The notes under the pieces are model-generated. The model did no database searches, was not told the DNA's origin, and saw only the letters and a list, made by a program, of their open reading frames with translations. Below, in pieces: positions 41,941 to 51,350 of a stretch of 64,000 bases of DNA. The stretch's first letter is position 1. Each line of letters starts with the position of its first letter. A program made the position numbers and the translations under genes. The DNA is taken from contig CAVOII010000015.1 of assembly GCA_963696025.1 (NCBI GenBank), forward strand, positions 215,280-279,279, given 5' to 3'. The DNA comes from JABCYV01 sp963696025 (GTDB lineage: Bacteria; Acidobacteriota; Terriglobia; Terriglobales; Acidobacteriaceae).

Positions 41941-43149
41941 CTAATCGTCGCCAAACAGCTTCTTCCTTGCAGTTTGAGGTAAATTTGCTCCATGGTTTGG
42001 TCGTCGGAACTGCATCGAGAGATGTAAGCGAAGGCGGTGGACTCGCCAGCGCAGCGAGCGGCCTGTCGAAGTGTGCCTTCGGTAAAGCGCATTCTGCAGT
42101 GCCTTCACATCCGTAGCACGTTTTCGAGGGTGGCTGCAAAAGCTCACCACCTTGTCGCTGTCCATGCCCGGACTCCCAAACCACAGGGGTATGCACTCCG
42201 AGCAGAGCACGTCCACGTCGGTAAACACTTTGCTCAAGCCCATGCCAGTCGAAGGGCAAACATTCTGAGAGGCATCCCCGATTAGCACGACACCCGGCGG
42301 CGGATCGCCTTCGGTGCGATAAAGATCGATCCGTGAAGTCTCGACCTTGCTGACCACCCGATATTCTCCGATGGTCCGGCTTAGCTTAGGAAGGCAGCGC
42401 TCCAGCATCTGGCCGGGTTCGCTAGTGAATTGCCGAACCCAAGGGTCGGTTGCGTTACGAAACGCGAAGAGATTCGCACGCATCGTCTGGCCGATGGGGA
42501 ACAGAGTCAGGTAGTCGAGCCTGTCCGCGCAGCTCGTCGGATAATACGTAACCGCATCAAAAAGAAATGGCAGACCATCCCGCCGAGCTATAGAGAAGGC
42601 GATGGCGACAGACTGGTTTTTCTGAATTATTGTCCTGCGCAGTCGCAGGCTGGACTGAATCTCTGCACTGAGGCCGCTGGCTAGAACCACCAGGCGGCAG
42701 GTGCATTCCTCATCTCTATCCAGCTTGACTCGCTGCAGTTGGGGGCTGTTCACAATTTGCACGACCCGTCCGAGCTTGAATTCGACGGATGCGGGGAGGT
42801 GAGCACGCATCGCGTTGACCATGTCGCTGTAGTACAGCCCATATTGTTCGATCGCAGTCCTCCCGAAAAGTCGCCCGTTATAGTAAGTCCGGACTTCCCG
42901 GATGCGAACGGATTGGGGAGCTATATGACTCAGCAGACCGAATTTGCGCAACAACGCGGCCTGCTCCGGTTCGATCTTTTCAGCTTTGAAGACAGGCGGA
43001 CAGTTCGGTCTCGGGTCCACCAAGACAACCCGCCAACCCTGTTGGCCCAGCACCGCAGCCGCGGTGCTACCGGCCAGGCCGGCCCCGACAACGATAATGT
43101 CCGTGGAGCGGTTCTGTGAGCCTTTGAGTGACAAAGAATATCCCTCCAC
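41941..43149 (-). CDS. FAD-dependent oxidoreductase (geranylgeranyl-reductase/monooxygenase-like)
   Basis: A 402-residue flavoprotein of the class-A monooxygenase/geranylgeranyl reductase fold. The Rossmann motif is IIVVGAGLAGSTAAAVLGQQG (shortened: VGAGLAGS, residues 21-28), and the second FAD motif is VVLIGDASQNVCPSTGMGL. The linker between them is beta-rich. The C-terminus is basic and not conserved. It could act on a polyketide, prenyl or fatty chain. It lies 42 bases after a BioF2-type acyltransferase gene, forming a two-gene unit that may be part of a small biosynthetic cassette. Confidence 0.75.
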   Translation of the reverse strand: MEGYSLSLKGSQNRSTDIIVVGAGLAGSTAAAVLGQQGWRVVLVDPRPNCPPVFKAEKIEPEQAALLRKFGLLSHIAPQSVRIREVRTYYNGRLFGRTAIEQYGLYYSDMVNAMRAHLPASVEFKLGRVVQIVNSPQLQRVKLDRDEECTCRLVVLASGLSAEIQSSLRLRRTIIQKNQSVAIAFSIARRDGLPFLFDAVTYYPTSCADRLDYLTLFPIGQTMRANLFAFRNATDPWVRQFTSEPGQMLERCLPKLSRTIGEYRVVSKVETSRIDLYRTEGDPPPGVVLIGDASQNVCPSTGMGLSKVFTDVDVLCSECIPLWFGSPGMDSDKVVSFCSHPRKRATDVKALQNALYRRHTSTGRSLRWRVHRLRLHLSMQFRRPNHGANLPQTARKKLFGDD

Positions 43150-43191
43150 GAACTATCTCCTGAAGTCAGTCAACGCCACAGCGCTAACCCA

Positions 43192-44481
43192 TTATCGCGG
43201 AGTGGCTCGCTTTGTCTGTTTCCATGCCGGGATTTTGATCCCTCGTTTAACGGTGCGCAGGAAGGCGATCAAAGCGAGTTTTATGCTCGGCCGGGCGAAG
43301 ACCACCCAAGCAAGTTGCCTACAATCTTTTGCCAGGGATCGCTTGTATCGTGCCTCCCCGGCTAGAAAGTCGTAATCGCCAAACCCCTGCTCAAGGCAGT
43401 ACCGGATGGCGCAACAGTGCGTCACCAGGCCCGGCTTAAGACGTTTATCCCGGCTGTAATTGAAGCCGCTTTGGTTAAAATAAACTTTGCCGCTTTGCAC
43501 AAAATTGTAGAGGACACCCACAGTCTCGTTTCCAGCCGTCACACGCAGCAACTGGATGCCCCCTCGCGGAAATGCCCGGCGGATGAGAGTACGGTGGAAG
43601 GCCAGCCTGCGGCCTGACGCGAAAGCCCCAGGCTCGCCCCGTGCGTTCCAGGTCGATTGGTGTAGTTGCCTCATTTCGTCGAAAAATTCTTCTACCCTGG
43701 CAAGATCCTGAGCCACTTCGGTTCGGACCGGCCCCCACTTGCTGTAAAGTCTCAGACTGCGCCGAAGCTGGTGGCGAGTGTTGGGCGAAAGTGAGCTCTC
43801 GTAGGGAATTTCGCATTGTCGAAGCCGGTTCAGGTCTACGTGAAAACATCGCCGGCCGATGCTTAACGGAAGAAGGTTCCGGAAACTGTCACTTTGAAGC
43901 GAGCTCAGGATTGGGCCTGGGCAAATGCCTTCCACTGCGAATTCATCCCATTCCAGAGCGCGCAAATGGATGCCCAGCGCCTTTGCGATGGCGTGCTCGT
44001 AGCCAGGCGAGCAAAGAAGACTGTTAAATTCGATCGCGCCCCGGTCCGCCGGATCTTCTCCGCCCGCATTCAGGTAAATTCGCCGTGTCCGGAACGGTCC
44101 CCGGCGCTCGGTACTCTTAACCAGCAGGCATGCACCGACCGCGACGCCTTGTTCTTCGAAGACGAGAATCTGAGGCTGGAGCAGTTCTCCAAAAATCTCC
44201 AGCCAGGAGCCCGTCCATTCGGCGCTCACGTAAAAGGACGAATAGGGAGAGCTGTCCGCTAGTTTCACCCACAAGGGTTCCACCTGAGGCCAGTCTCTAG
44301 TCAAGTAAACTGATAGCGTCACGTGCTCCAGATTCGTGGCTGTGCTCGGTAGCCTGCTGCTCAAAAAGTTGGACATATGCGATTCACATCCCGAGCCCAG
44401 CCGCCACCCAATCTCCTTTGGGGGGAGGAGACAAGCAGGGGAGGAACGAACTCGACATCGATAGTGCAGTTGCGTTGCCAC
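43192..44481 (-). CDS. GNAT/BioF2-domain acyltransferase (CelD-like)
   Basis: Up to 429 residues; GTG 44481 or ATG 44376 may be the start. The double-GNAT fold of BioF2/CelD proteins is seen in PLWVKLADSSPYSSFYVSAEW, SSLSPNTRHQLRRSLRLYSK, then FFDEMRQLHQSTWNARGEPGAFASG and KVYFNQSGFNYSRDKRLKPG. Family members transfer amino-acyl or acyl groups to polysaccharides, lipids or amines. It is upstream of, and likely co-transcribed with, the FAD oxidoreductase. Confidence 0.72.
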   Translation of the reverse strand: MATQLHYRCRVRSSPACLLPPKEIGWRLGSGCESHMSNFLSSRLPSTATNLEHVTLSVYLTRDWPQVEPLWVKLADSSPYSSFYVSAEWTGSWLEIFGELLQPQILVFEEQGVAVGACLLVKSTERRGPFRTRRIYLNAGGEDPADRGAIEFNSLLCSPGYEHAIAKALGIHLRALEWDEFAVEGICPGPILSSLQSDSFRNLLPLSIGRRCFHVDLNRLRQCEIPYESSLSPNTRHQLRRSLRLYSKWGPVRTEVAQDLARVEEFFDEMRQLHQSTWNARGEPGAFASGRRLAFHRTLIRRAFPRGGIQLLRVTAGNETVGVLYNFVQSGKVYFNQSGFNYSRDKRLKPGLVTHCCAIRYCLEQGFGDYDFLAGEARYKRSLAKDCRQLAWVVFARPSIKLALIAFLRTVKRGIKIPAWKQTKRATPR

Positions 44482-44815
44482 AGACGGAGTGAAGGAACCA
44501 GTAACTTAGGTGCGTAAGAGCTACGGGGTGACTCCACCCCATTTCCAAACAGAGATGTGATGCGACGGTAACTCCAGCCTAGAGGATGCTTTGGGAAACT
44601 AAGGCGGGACGGCCCGCAGGGAGCAGGGGTTCGTTACGTCGCGCGGCGGACGCCGAGCCCTTCGTGGGCTTTGCTCAGGATTTCCGCAGCATAGGAATCG
44701 AAGCTCCATTAATGCTTGCAGCAATTTGCGCTCAAAGTGCAGGGTTCTGCGCTTACAGTACGAAGTGCGGTGACTCGTGCCAACCTCCTCCTCCAGTTCT
44801 TGGGGAGGCGATCTC
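44482..44815. other. intergenic region without a gene
   Basis: No convincing reading frame or RNA is seen. The stretch separates the minus-strand acyltransferase gene from a tiny plus-strand membrane-protein gene and probably holds both promoters; I cannot place them with confidence. Confidence 0.4.
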
Positions 44816-44947
44816 GTGCGTCGCGAAGAACTGCTGAAGGCTGATTTGATCAGCGAAGTCATACTTCTGGTTGCCGGTGTTTTGGCATTCGTGATCTTGC
44901 TGCTTTTCCTTGTGGTAGCACTGACGCAATCATCCGCGCTGCTCTGA
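44816..44947 (+). CDS. 43-residue membrane protein
   Basis: GTG 44816 follows GGGGAGG at 7 bases and opens a 43-codon frame: RREELLKADLISEVILLV, then AGVLAFVILLLFLVVAL and TQSSALL. It has one strong transmembrane helix with a charged, amphipathic N-terminus, the layout of small stress or toxin-like membrane peptides. It is close to the 5' side of the group II intron. No family is recognised. Confidence 0.45.
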   Translation: MRREELLKADLISEVILLVAGVLAFVILLLFLVVALTQSSALL

Positions 44948-45611
44948 AGGCCGGATTCGCTGACAGCTCAGCGATCTTGATCGTGGTGCCTGGTGACCCG
45001 AAAGGCCGGAACTATGCTCAGCTCGCAGCCGAAGACCAGCCCGGGAACTGGATCGCTCCACCCGGTAGCAATCGGAGCGGCGGTGAAGGCAACAAAGCCG
45101 TCGGAGCCTCCGGTGTAGAGGTTGTAACCGCCCGTTTACAACGGTCGAGAATTACGCAGCAAGGCGAACGGGGCGATGGTCAGTGGGGAGCGACCCACGC
45201 CGTCTTGCCTTTGACGGCCGCATTGAACTGGGTCGCATAAGGCGACTTGGTGAGTCTGTAGGTCGTAACGTGAGTGAACGCTGAGCAGGCCACGAAACTG
45301 GTTAATGCAGGAGCTGACTCAACGGTAATCTGGGGAAGGCCGAAGTTGATGGAGCAGCAATGAGCGAATCAGTTCCATTGATCCTGCCGGGGTAGTGGCG
45401 ACGGCCTGCAGACATAGTGGATCAGGCGCAACACGGGAAGCCCCAGCGGTGATCGCAAGTTGGGATCAACCGGCAACTCGCGAGAGCCAGGCCGGGCCGT
45501 ATGGTGTGACGGAGAGGCCCGCAGTACTGATGAAGCTGGGTAATGCCGGTGGAGGGAAGGGGCCTCAGTTGAGAGGAAACGCAAGAAGCGACGAAGACTG
45601 AGGGATTGACG

Positions 45612-46927
45612 ATGAGTCCAGTAACCCCCGCAAGGGTTCAGAAGTTGCAGACGGCGTTGCACGCGAAAGCGAAGGAATCGCCCAACTTTCGTTTCTATGC
45701 GGTGTACGACAAGGTGTAGCGGAAGGACGTTCTGGCGTTCGCTTATGAATGCTGCCAAGCCAACGGTGGAGCAGCCGGAGTGGATGGTCAGAGGTTCGAG
45801 GACATCGAGGCGTATGGAGTCGAGCGATGGTTGGACGAACTGGGGCAAGAGCTGAAGAGTCGAACCTATCAACCACTGCCGGTGCGGCGGGTTTATATAC
45901 CGAAGCCGGACGGGAAGCAGCGGCCGTTAGGAGTGCCCGCTATCCGGGACCGGACAGCGGAAATGGCGGCAGGGTTGGTGCTCGAACCCATCTTCGAGGC
46001 CGACCTGCAACCGGAACAGTACGCCTATCGTCGGGACCGCAGCGCGTTGGACGCAGTGAATCGCGTTCGCGAGCTGATCAACGCTGGCCATCAAGAAATT
46101 GTTGACGCAGATCTCAGTAGCTACTACGACAGTATTCCGCACGCCGAGCTGCTCAAGTCGGTAGCCCGTCGGGTCGTGGACGGAGCCATGCTACATCTGA
46201 TCAAGATGTGGTTGGAAGCTCCGGTGGAAGAAACCGACGAGTGCGGGAATAAACGTCGTAGTACGCGAAATCGGGACGAAGGTCGGGGTACGCCGCAAGG
46301 GGCTCCGATCAGCCCGCTGCTCAGCAATTTATACATGCGTCGGTTCGTGCTGGGGTGGAAGAAGTTAGGGCACGAGAAGCGTACATCATTAATCACGCCG
46401 ATGATCTCGTGATCTGCTGTCGTGCTAGAGCGGATGAGGCACTGGCCGAGATGCGGGACATGATGTCGCGGCTGAAGTTGACGGTGAACGACAGTAAGAC
46501 GCGGGTCTGTCGACTGCCGGAAGAGAAGTTCGATTTTCTCGGGTACACGTTTGGTCGATGCTACTCGTTGAAGACGGGGAGGGCCTACTGGGGCACCACT
46601 GCTTTCAAGAAACGAGTGCAGCGTTTGTGTAAGGCGATCAGCGAGATGACCCGACGGAGTCAAACCCAGCAGGATGCGGCAACGCTGGTAGCAGCGCTCA
46701 ACCGGAAGATTAATGGGTGGGCGAACTACTTCTGTCTGGGGCCGGTCAGCCCAGCCTACCGGGCGGTGGAGCAACATACATGTCGGCGGCTTCGCCAGTG
46801 GCTGTGTGTCAAACACAAAGAGCGGGCTGGGAGAAACACGCGGTTTCCCCAGAAAGCCTTGCATCAGAAGTTTGGCTTGGTTCGCCTTACCGCGCGGACC
46901 GCCAGTTTTCCGTGGGCGACGGCGTGA
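45612..46927 (+). pseudogene. group II intron reverse transcriptase/maturase, broken
   Basis: From ATG 45612 the frame reads SPVTPARVQKLQTALHAKAK up to an in-frame TAG at 45717-45719 (AVYDKV-stop-RKDVLAFAYE). It continues in the same frame through YIPKPDGKQRPLGVP, ALDAVNRVRELI, DADLSSYYDSI and GTPQGAPISPLLSNLYM. Near 46380 it shifts frame and resumes as AYIINHADDLVICCR, where the catalytic YADD has become HADD. The maturase X domain ends with LNRKINGWANYF. Two lesions plus the altered catalytic tyrosine make it non-functional, unless the lesions are sequencing errors. Confidence 0.85.
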
Positions 46928-46940
46928 ATCTTTTCTCCGA

Positions 46941-46973
46941 GAGCTGGATGCGTTAACTGCGCCTGTCCAGTTC
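46941..46973 (+). ncRNA. group II intron domain V-like hairpin
   Basis: GAGCTGG (46941-46947) pairs with CCAGTTC (46967-46973, one G-U). The distal stem GCG/CGC and a bulge follow the domain V pattern with the AGC triad in place. The loop UAACU replaces the usual GNRA tetraloop and the length is 33 rather than 34, suggesting decay. Confidence 0.5.
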
Positions 46974-47101
46974 GATAAGCGGGGGTGTGGAAACGTGGCA
47001 TGGTGAGGTTATTGAGGCACCGGCAAACGAAAGGGCCGGTCTCGGCTAGGCTTCACCTAAACCGTCGCGCCACCCCTCAACTTCACCCAACAACCGGGTC
47101 A

Positions 47102-47959
47102 ATGAGTTCTATAAAAACTCAGAGTGGCCTCAGCCCTCACCGTGTTGATGATGCTCGCCCTCACGCAGCACACTTCGGCGCAATCAACCCACTCGAGATG
47201 ATCGGGATCACCTCCGGGCAGACATTGCAACTCAATATAGTCGCGTGGCCCCCGGTACCCACCTTCCCCCCTAACCCATGCGATGCCGTACTCGGGTTTC
47301 AGGACAGCAGCGGGGTTCAGGTGGGAACGACCAAGAAGGTTAGCCTCGCAATTGGGGAGTCGGCCTCAGCGTCGTTTACGCTGAGCAGTGGCGATGTCTT
47401 CATAAGGGCCGAATTTCTTCCGAGGGTTGTGTCGGCGGGTTTCGGGCCACTCAGTCAAACCTGCGTCGCTTCGGTTGAGGTGGTGGACCCGGTTTTGGGT
47501 GTCACCATAGGAGTACCCGGCGCGAAGTGGCCGCCCAATCCTTTTTTCCCTCCTACGCCCATATTTGGAATGCTGGACGTGACCACGAGCCAGGTGGTGC
47601 GGTTGAATGTGATGGCATGGCCTCCCACCCCTATCTACCCCCCCAACCCATGCATCGGTCAGATTAGCTTTGCGGACATGAATGGGACCACGATAGGAAC
47701 GCCGCTTGCGGTTAAGCTGCCCCCCGGCCAATCCGCTTTTCTCGATCTTTCAGGTAGCGCCATCACGACTGCTGGACCAGTTCATCCGATTGTCACGGTA
47801 GCCAGAGGCGCGAGGTGTGGGGCATCGGTCGAGGTGTACAACGCCGCCACGTTCGTAACAACGGTGTACGTACCACCATCCCCCTGGTTCCCCCCAGTGC
47901 CATTCTTTGAATGCACGCTGATCAGCCTCGTGCCAGGTGTAGGGGACTTTGCACCGTAA
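47102..47959 (+). CDS. repeat protein with WPP...PPNPC motifs
   Basis: About 285 residues from ATG 47102; the frame is open 39 codons further upstream. It contains two imperfect repeats of about 100-130 residues. Each has TSGQTLQLNIVAWPPVP or TTSQVVRLNVMAWPPTP, then FPPNPCDAVLGFQD or YPPNPCIGQISFADMNG, a GESASASF/GQSAFLDL turn, and a closing cysteine in CVASVEVVD or CGASVEVYN. A third WPPNPFFPPTP and a final PPSPWFPPVPFFEC follow. It is beta-rich, with paired Cys that could form disulfides. No signal peptide is evident from this start. Role unknown. Confidence 0.6.
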   Translation: MSSIKTQSGLSPHRVDDARPHAAHFGAINPLEMIGITSGQTLQLNIVAWPPVPTFPPNPCDAVLGFQDSSGVQVGTTKKVSLAIGESASASFTLSSGDVFIRAEFLPRVVSAGFGPLSQTCVASVEVVDPVLGVTIGVPGAKWPPNPFFPPTPIFGMLDVTTSQVVRLNVMAWPPTPIYPPNPCIGQISFADMNGTTIGTPLAVKLPPGQSAFLDLSGSAITTAGPVHPIVTVARGARCGASVEVYNAATFVTTVYVPPSPWFPPVPFFECTLISLVPGVGDFAP

Positions 47960-48017
47960 TAGCTTCGCCACGGATGGAGCCGGGCGGAGTTGGTTGGGCG
48001 CTAGGAGTCGCTGTACA

Positions 48018-48293
48018 TCAAAGCCCGATGACCAGTGCGCACGACCAGGCCCGCACGCCCGTGGTGGGATCGCCAAGTTGCCATGATGTAACTGCAGTGA
48101 CCCGGCCGGTGAGACGAGACACCAGAAATCTGGTTAGGTACCGAGACAGCAACTGGGCAAGAACTTCCAATTCGACTTCGGCATCCTTCTTCACAACGTG
48201 ATCTAAGGTCCGGCCACACCTTACACAAACCATTCCTCCAGCTCCGGATTCCACCTGATTTCCGCGTGTTTCATCTCCCTTAGCCACTAACAT
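48018..48293 (-). CDS. possible small CxxC protein
   Basis: A frame of about 91 residues from ATG 48293, overlapping the end of the gene at 48280. It contains VCVRCGRTLDHVVKKDAEVELEVLAQLL, a possible zinc knuckle and helix, but the C-terminal part looks non-coding. It has no good ribosome site. Support is weak. Confidence 0.25.
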   Translation of the reverse strand: MLVAKGDETRGNQVESGAGGMVCVRCGRTLDHVVKKDAEVELEVLAQLLSRYLTRFLVSRLTGRVTAVTSWQLGDPTTGVRAWSCALVIGL

Positions 48294-48510
48294 TGGCGTC
48301 AACAGTCATTCCCCACTGCTTCAGCAGCTTTTCCGGAACGTAGTAAAGGTTCTTGTTACGCTCACACCACTGCGCTAGCTGCTCTGAGGTCACACAAGTC
48401 TCCTCATTCAATCCGAGCCTGTGGACCTGCTTTTCGAAGGCGGTTGGCAGCGCTAGTATTCGGGGTAATCGTCCGTTGCCCCAATTCGGATTTCCGCGTT
48501 TACGTGCCAT
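48280..48510 (-). CDS. small conserved hypothetical protein
   Basis: A 76-residue protein from ATG 48510 (GAGAGG 6 bases upstream). It starts ARKRGNPNWGNGRLPRILAL, then TAFEKQVHRLGLNEET, AQWCERNKNLYYVPEKLLKQWG. The ARKRGNPNWG opening is a recurring pattern of short acidobacterial proteins, as I recall; no function is known. The basic N-terminus could bind nucleic acid. Confidence 0.6.
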   Translation of the reverse strand: MARKRGNPNWGNGRLPRILALPTAFEKQVHRLGLNEETCVTSEQLAQWCERNKNLYYVPEKLLKQWGMTVDANVSG

Positions 48511-49201
48511 TGGAACCTCTCTTTTCTCATCCGATTCACGGTTCACTCCGGCATGATGAAGCTTTTTGCGGTGGAAGGCTGGTCAATTGTGGACATGAGT
48601 CCGTGCGCGGCGCAGGATCTCTGCTGCATCTCGTTCTCCTTTTCAAAATGAAAATGCCCGCATCGGAGTGACGCGGGCTAGGGCTGAGCCTTTTTACTCC
48701 AACCGGGGGAAGGGCTGTCAGCCGAGTTCGTTCGGTTCCTTGCAAAGTTGGCGGAGACGGTCATTTCTTTTGGTGTATCCGTCTAGCTCTTCTCCGCTCA
48801 AGTCAGTGAACGTGGTCTGGCTCTTTGACAGTCTGGTTTGCTCGTCAAGAAGGCCAGACATCTCGGTACTTATCTCTCGTATCCGATCGTGGTTCACTCC
48901 CGCACGATACAGCTTTTCACGGCGGAAGGCTGCTCAAGAGTGAACACCTATAAAAACACGAGCTTAAGAAAAAGGACGGCAGAAAGCGAGTTGGAACCAT
49001 CTGAGACGTGCAGAATCACGCTACAGGTGTTGCGGTGATCTGAGCGGCACGACTCGAAACTTACAGAGCTTCTACACAGCCCAAATAAGCCCCACGCGGT
49101 CAGGAGGTTGCGTAAGACCTGTGCCCGCGGTGGGCGTGCATGTGCCTGAGAAGAAAATGAGGTGATCGTTACGTCGCGCAGGTAGAGGCCGAGCACCGTG
49201 A
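48511..49201. other. gene-poor stretch with a diverged direct repeat
   Basis: No credible gene is seen. Two related segments, 48541-48592 and 48892-48942, share GTTCACTCC-GCA-GAT-AGCTTTT-CGG-GGAAGGCTG in the same order at about three quarters identity, about 350 bases apart. Confidence 0.5.
48656..48678 (-). terminator. possible minus-strand terminator
   Basis: GCCCGC (48656-48661) pairs with GCGGGC (48673-48678). On the minus strand it is followed by ATTTTCATTTT. No gene is recognised upstream on that strand, so its client is unknown. Confidence 0.35.
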
Positions 49202-49477
49202 GTGGTCAATATTGAACAGATTTCAGTTTCAGCTTTTGGCACATTCACTGACTTTCCAGCCAGAATGGGATTCCTAATGTTGCCTTTTGAGCGGTGGAAA
49301 CTGAGCTTGCAATCCGATGCCGCAAAAACCGAAAGAACAAACTGTTTGGCTTACCTTAGCGATACGGCCCTGGTGCTCTTTTGGTCCAAGGGCGTCTCAC
49401 CCACCTGTAATGCGATCATCCGTGATGTTGAAAGAGGGAGCATGACCTACTATTCCCGCGAGAGAAAAACAGCGTAG
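49202..49477 (+). CDS. uncertain small protein
   Basis: A 91-residue frame from GTG 49202, or 70 residues from ATG 49265. It reads MLPFERWKLSLQSDAAKTER and LVLFWSKGVSPTCNAIIRDVE. No domain and no strong ribosome site are visible, and its neighbours are non-coding. It may be spurious. Confidence 0.25.
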   Translation: MVNIEQISVSAFGTFTDFPARMGFLMLPFERWKLSLQSDAAKTERTNCLAYLSDTALVLFWSKGVSPTCNAIIRDVERGSMTYYSRERKTA

Positions 49478-49775
49478 CCTCCAATTGAGGACTAAGATCG
49501 TGTCGTCTCACAAGTAGGGTTAGGGAGGCTGAGAATCATTCCGAAAGGTCTCGCTATCGTCTCGCGGGTGTTTCACAAACCGATCCGAACTGAGCCCACC
49601 AGTGCAACGACCGTGCAACCGGCTCTGTAAGTCAGTGCAGGCAAACGGGAGATTTTAGATTATTGCTCTGCATAGGCAAGGCTTCTAGTTGTGGCAGTGA
49701 GACCGAACCCCGTGGGCTCCGTTTCGTCTCGGGGACCGGAGGCGCGGCGGCAAGCGAGTGTTTCAAAGGAGTGTC

Positions 49776-51350
49776 ATGCGAATTCTGCTTTACAACCCTG
49801 ACAACGGCGTCACCCGCAACTTCATGCCCCACCTCTGGATGTTTTTGCTCCAGGCGCTCACTCCTCCCGGACATGAAGTTTTGCTGATCGATGGCAATGC
49901 CCAACCTATGGACGAAACTCAAATTGCGCAATTCGTCCGCGACCAGAACATCGGGCTGGTTGGTATCGGTGCCATGACCAGGATGGTCGCTAGGGCGTAT
50001 CGCATGGCTGACGCTATTCGGGCGACGGGAGTTCCAGTGGTCATGGGAGGGCCGCACGTGACCGAAGAGGCCGATGAAGCTCTCGGCCGCGATGGTGGCC
50101 CGCGCCATGCCGATGCCGTTGCCTTGGGAGAAGCCGATGAGACCTGGCCGCAAATCGTGGAAGATGCTGTTCGCGGTGAGCTAAAGGAGACCTACGCGCC
50201 TGTTGATGCTACGGGCAAGGAGCGCAAGCCTTCCCTGAATCCCTATCCCGCGATTCCATGGGACAAGCTAGATCTCCGCCAGTTCAATCTCGTTCCCAAA
50301 CGGCTGCACTCCCTGCTCAAGAATTTCCGGGAAAACTGGGGAACATTTCGCATCGTGCCGGTTGAATCGGGACGAGGCTGTCCTTACGGCTGTGAGTTCT
50401 GCACGGTCACCGGATTCTTCGGCGACTCCATTCGGTTCCGCACGAATGAAAGCGTCGTCAATGAATTGCTCCTGCTGAAAGCCCGCGCCCGCAGAGAGCA
50501 AGGCCAGATCGCGGTTTTCTTCATCGACGACAACTTTGCCATCAATGTAAAGCGCACCAAATCACTGCTGCGTGACATCATCGCAGCGAAAGCCCAAGTC
50601 TTTTGGGTGGCGCAGATCAGCGCCAATCTGCTGCGCGACGAAGAACTGGTTGATTTGATCGCTGCCTCCGGAGGCAAGTGGATCTTTATCGGCATGGAGT
50701 CTGTCGATCCGGTAAATCTGAAGGACGTGAATAAAGGATTCAATAAGCCCAGCGAGTATGCCGCCGTGCTTGAGCGTCTGGCGAAACGCAATATTTACGC
50801 GATCACCTCGTTCATCTTCGGCATGGATAACGACACTCCGGGAGTCGCCGAACGCACCTTGCAGCAGGTGCGCACATGGCCTCCGGGCCTGCCCATCTTC
50901 GGGCTACTCACGCCGTTACCGGCAACGCCTTTATACAAGCGGCTGGAGGCCGCCGGACGGCTCACGCGCCCTCGGCACTGGAAGGATTTCGTTCCGTTCA
51001 CAATGGCGCACACTCCGCTGAAGATGACGATCGAAGAAGCGCATGCCGAACTGAACTACGGCTGGGCTCACTCCTACAGCCCGGAAGCGCTGGCCCAGGC
51101 AGTTGCGGCGCTGGACGATCAGCATGTGGGCGATCGCGTCAACGTTTTCCTGGCGCGTCTTTGTTTTCGCGGAATCTATTTCCCGATGCTGACGAAGTCG
51201 TCGTGGCTGCGGGTCATTATCGAGAACCGTCGAACGATCCTGAAGCTGTTCAAAGAGGGAGTATTCCGATGGATGCGCCCACGAAATTCTGCCAGCCAGG
51301 ATTCCTTTGACGTCGCAACGCCCAACGTCAGCGGCGAAGCCAGCGCTTAA
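49776..51350 (+). CDS. B12-binding-type radical SAM protein
   Basis: A 524-residue protein from ATG 49776 (AAAGGAG 6 bases upstream). An N-terminal cobalamin-binding-like Rossmann domain (residues 1-150; MRILLYNPDN, EVLLIDGNAQPMD, VVMGGPHVTEEADE) precedes a radical SAM core. The cluster motif is RGCPYGCEFC (CxxxCxxC) near residue 207, with FFIDDNFAIN and WIFIGMESVDP as later strands. A helical C-terminus of about 120 residues follows. Class-B radical SAM enzymes methylate or rearrange unactivated carbons, for example in hopanoid or natural-product pathways; substrate unknown here. Confidence 0.85.
   Translation: MRILLYNPDNGVTRNFMPHLWMFLLQALTPPGHEVLLIDGNAQPMDETQIAQFVRDQNIGLVGIGAMTRMVARAYRMADAIRATGVPVVMGGPHVTEEADEALGRDGGPRHADAVALGEADETWPQIVEDAVRGELKETYAPVDATGKERKPSLNPYPAIPWDKLDLRQFNLVPKRLHSLLKNFRENWGTFRIVPVESGRGCPYGCEFCTVTGFFGDSIRFRTNESVVNELLLLKARARREQGQIAVFFIDDNFAINVKRTKSLLRDIIAAKAQVFWVAQISANLLRDEELVDLIAASGGKWIFIGMESVDPVNLKDVNKGFNKPSEYAAVLERLAKRNIYAITSFIFGMDNDTPGVAERTLQQVRTWPPGLPIFGLLTPLPATPLYKRLEAAGRLTRPRHWKDFVPFTMAHTPLKMTIEEAHAELNYGWAHSYSPEALAQAVAALDDQHVGDRVNVFLARLCFRGIYFPMLTKSSWLRVIIENRRTILKLFKEGVFRWMRPRNSASQDSFDVATPNVSGEASA

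Larger units (their letters stand above)
44960..47030 (+). mobile_element. degenerate group II intron
   Basis: A maturase-type reverse transcriptase pseudogene (45612-46927) sits inside about 2 kb of structured, poorly coding DNA. The 5' part (about 44970-45610) has the short paired blocks expected of ribozyme domains I-III. A domain V-like stem follows the gene at 46941-46973. Exact boundaries cannot be set by eye; both ends given are approximate. The element looks immobile. Confidence 0.5.

Noticed and set aside
44977..45240. 87-codon frame inside the intron region
   Set aside because: Located in probable ribozyme domains; no ribosome site and no family.
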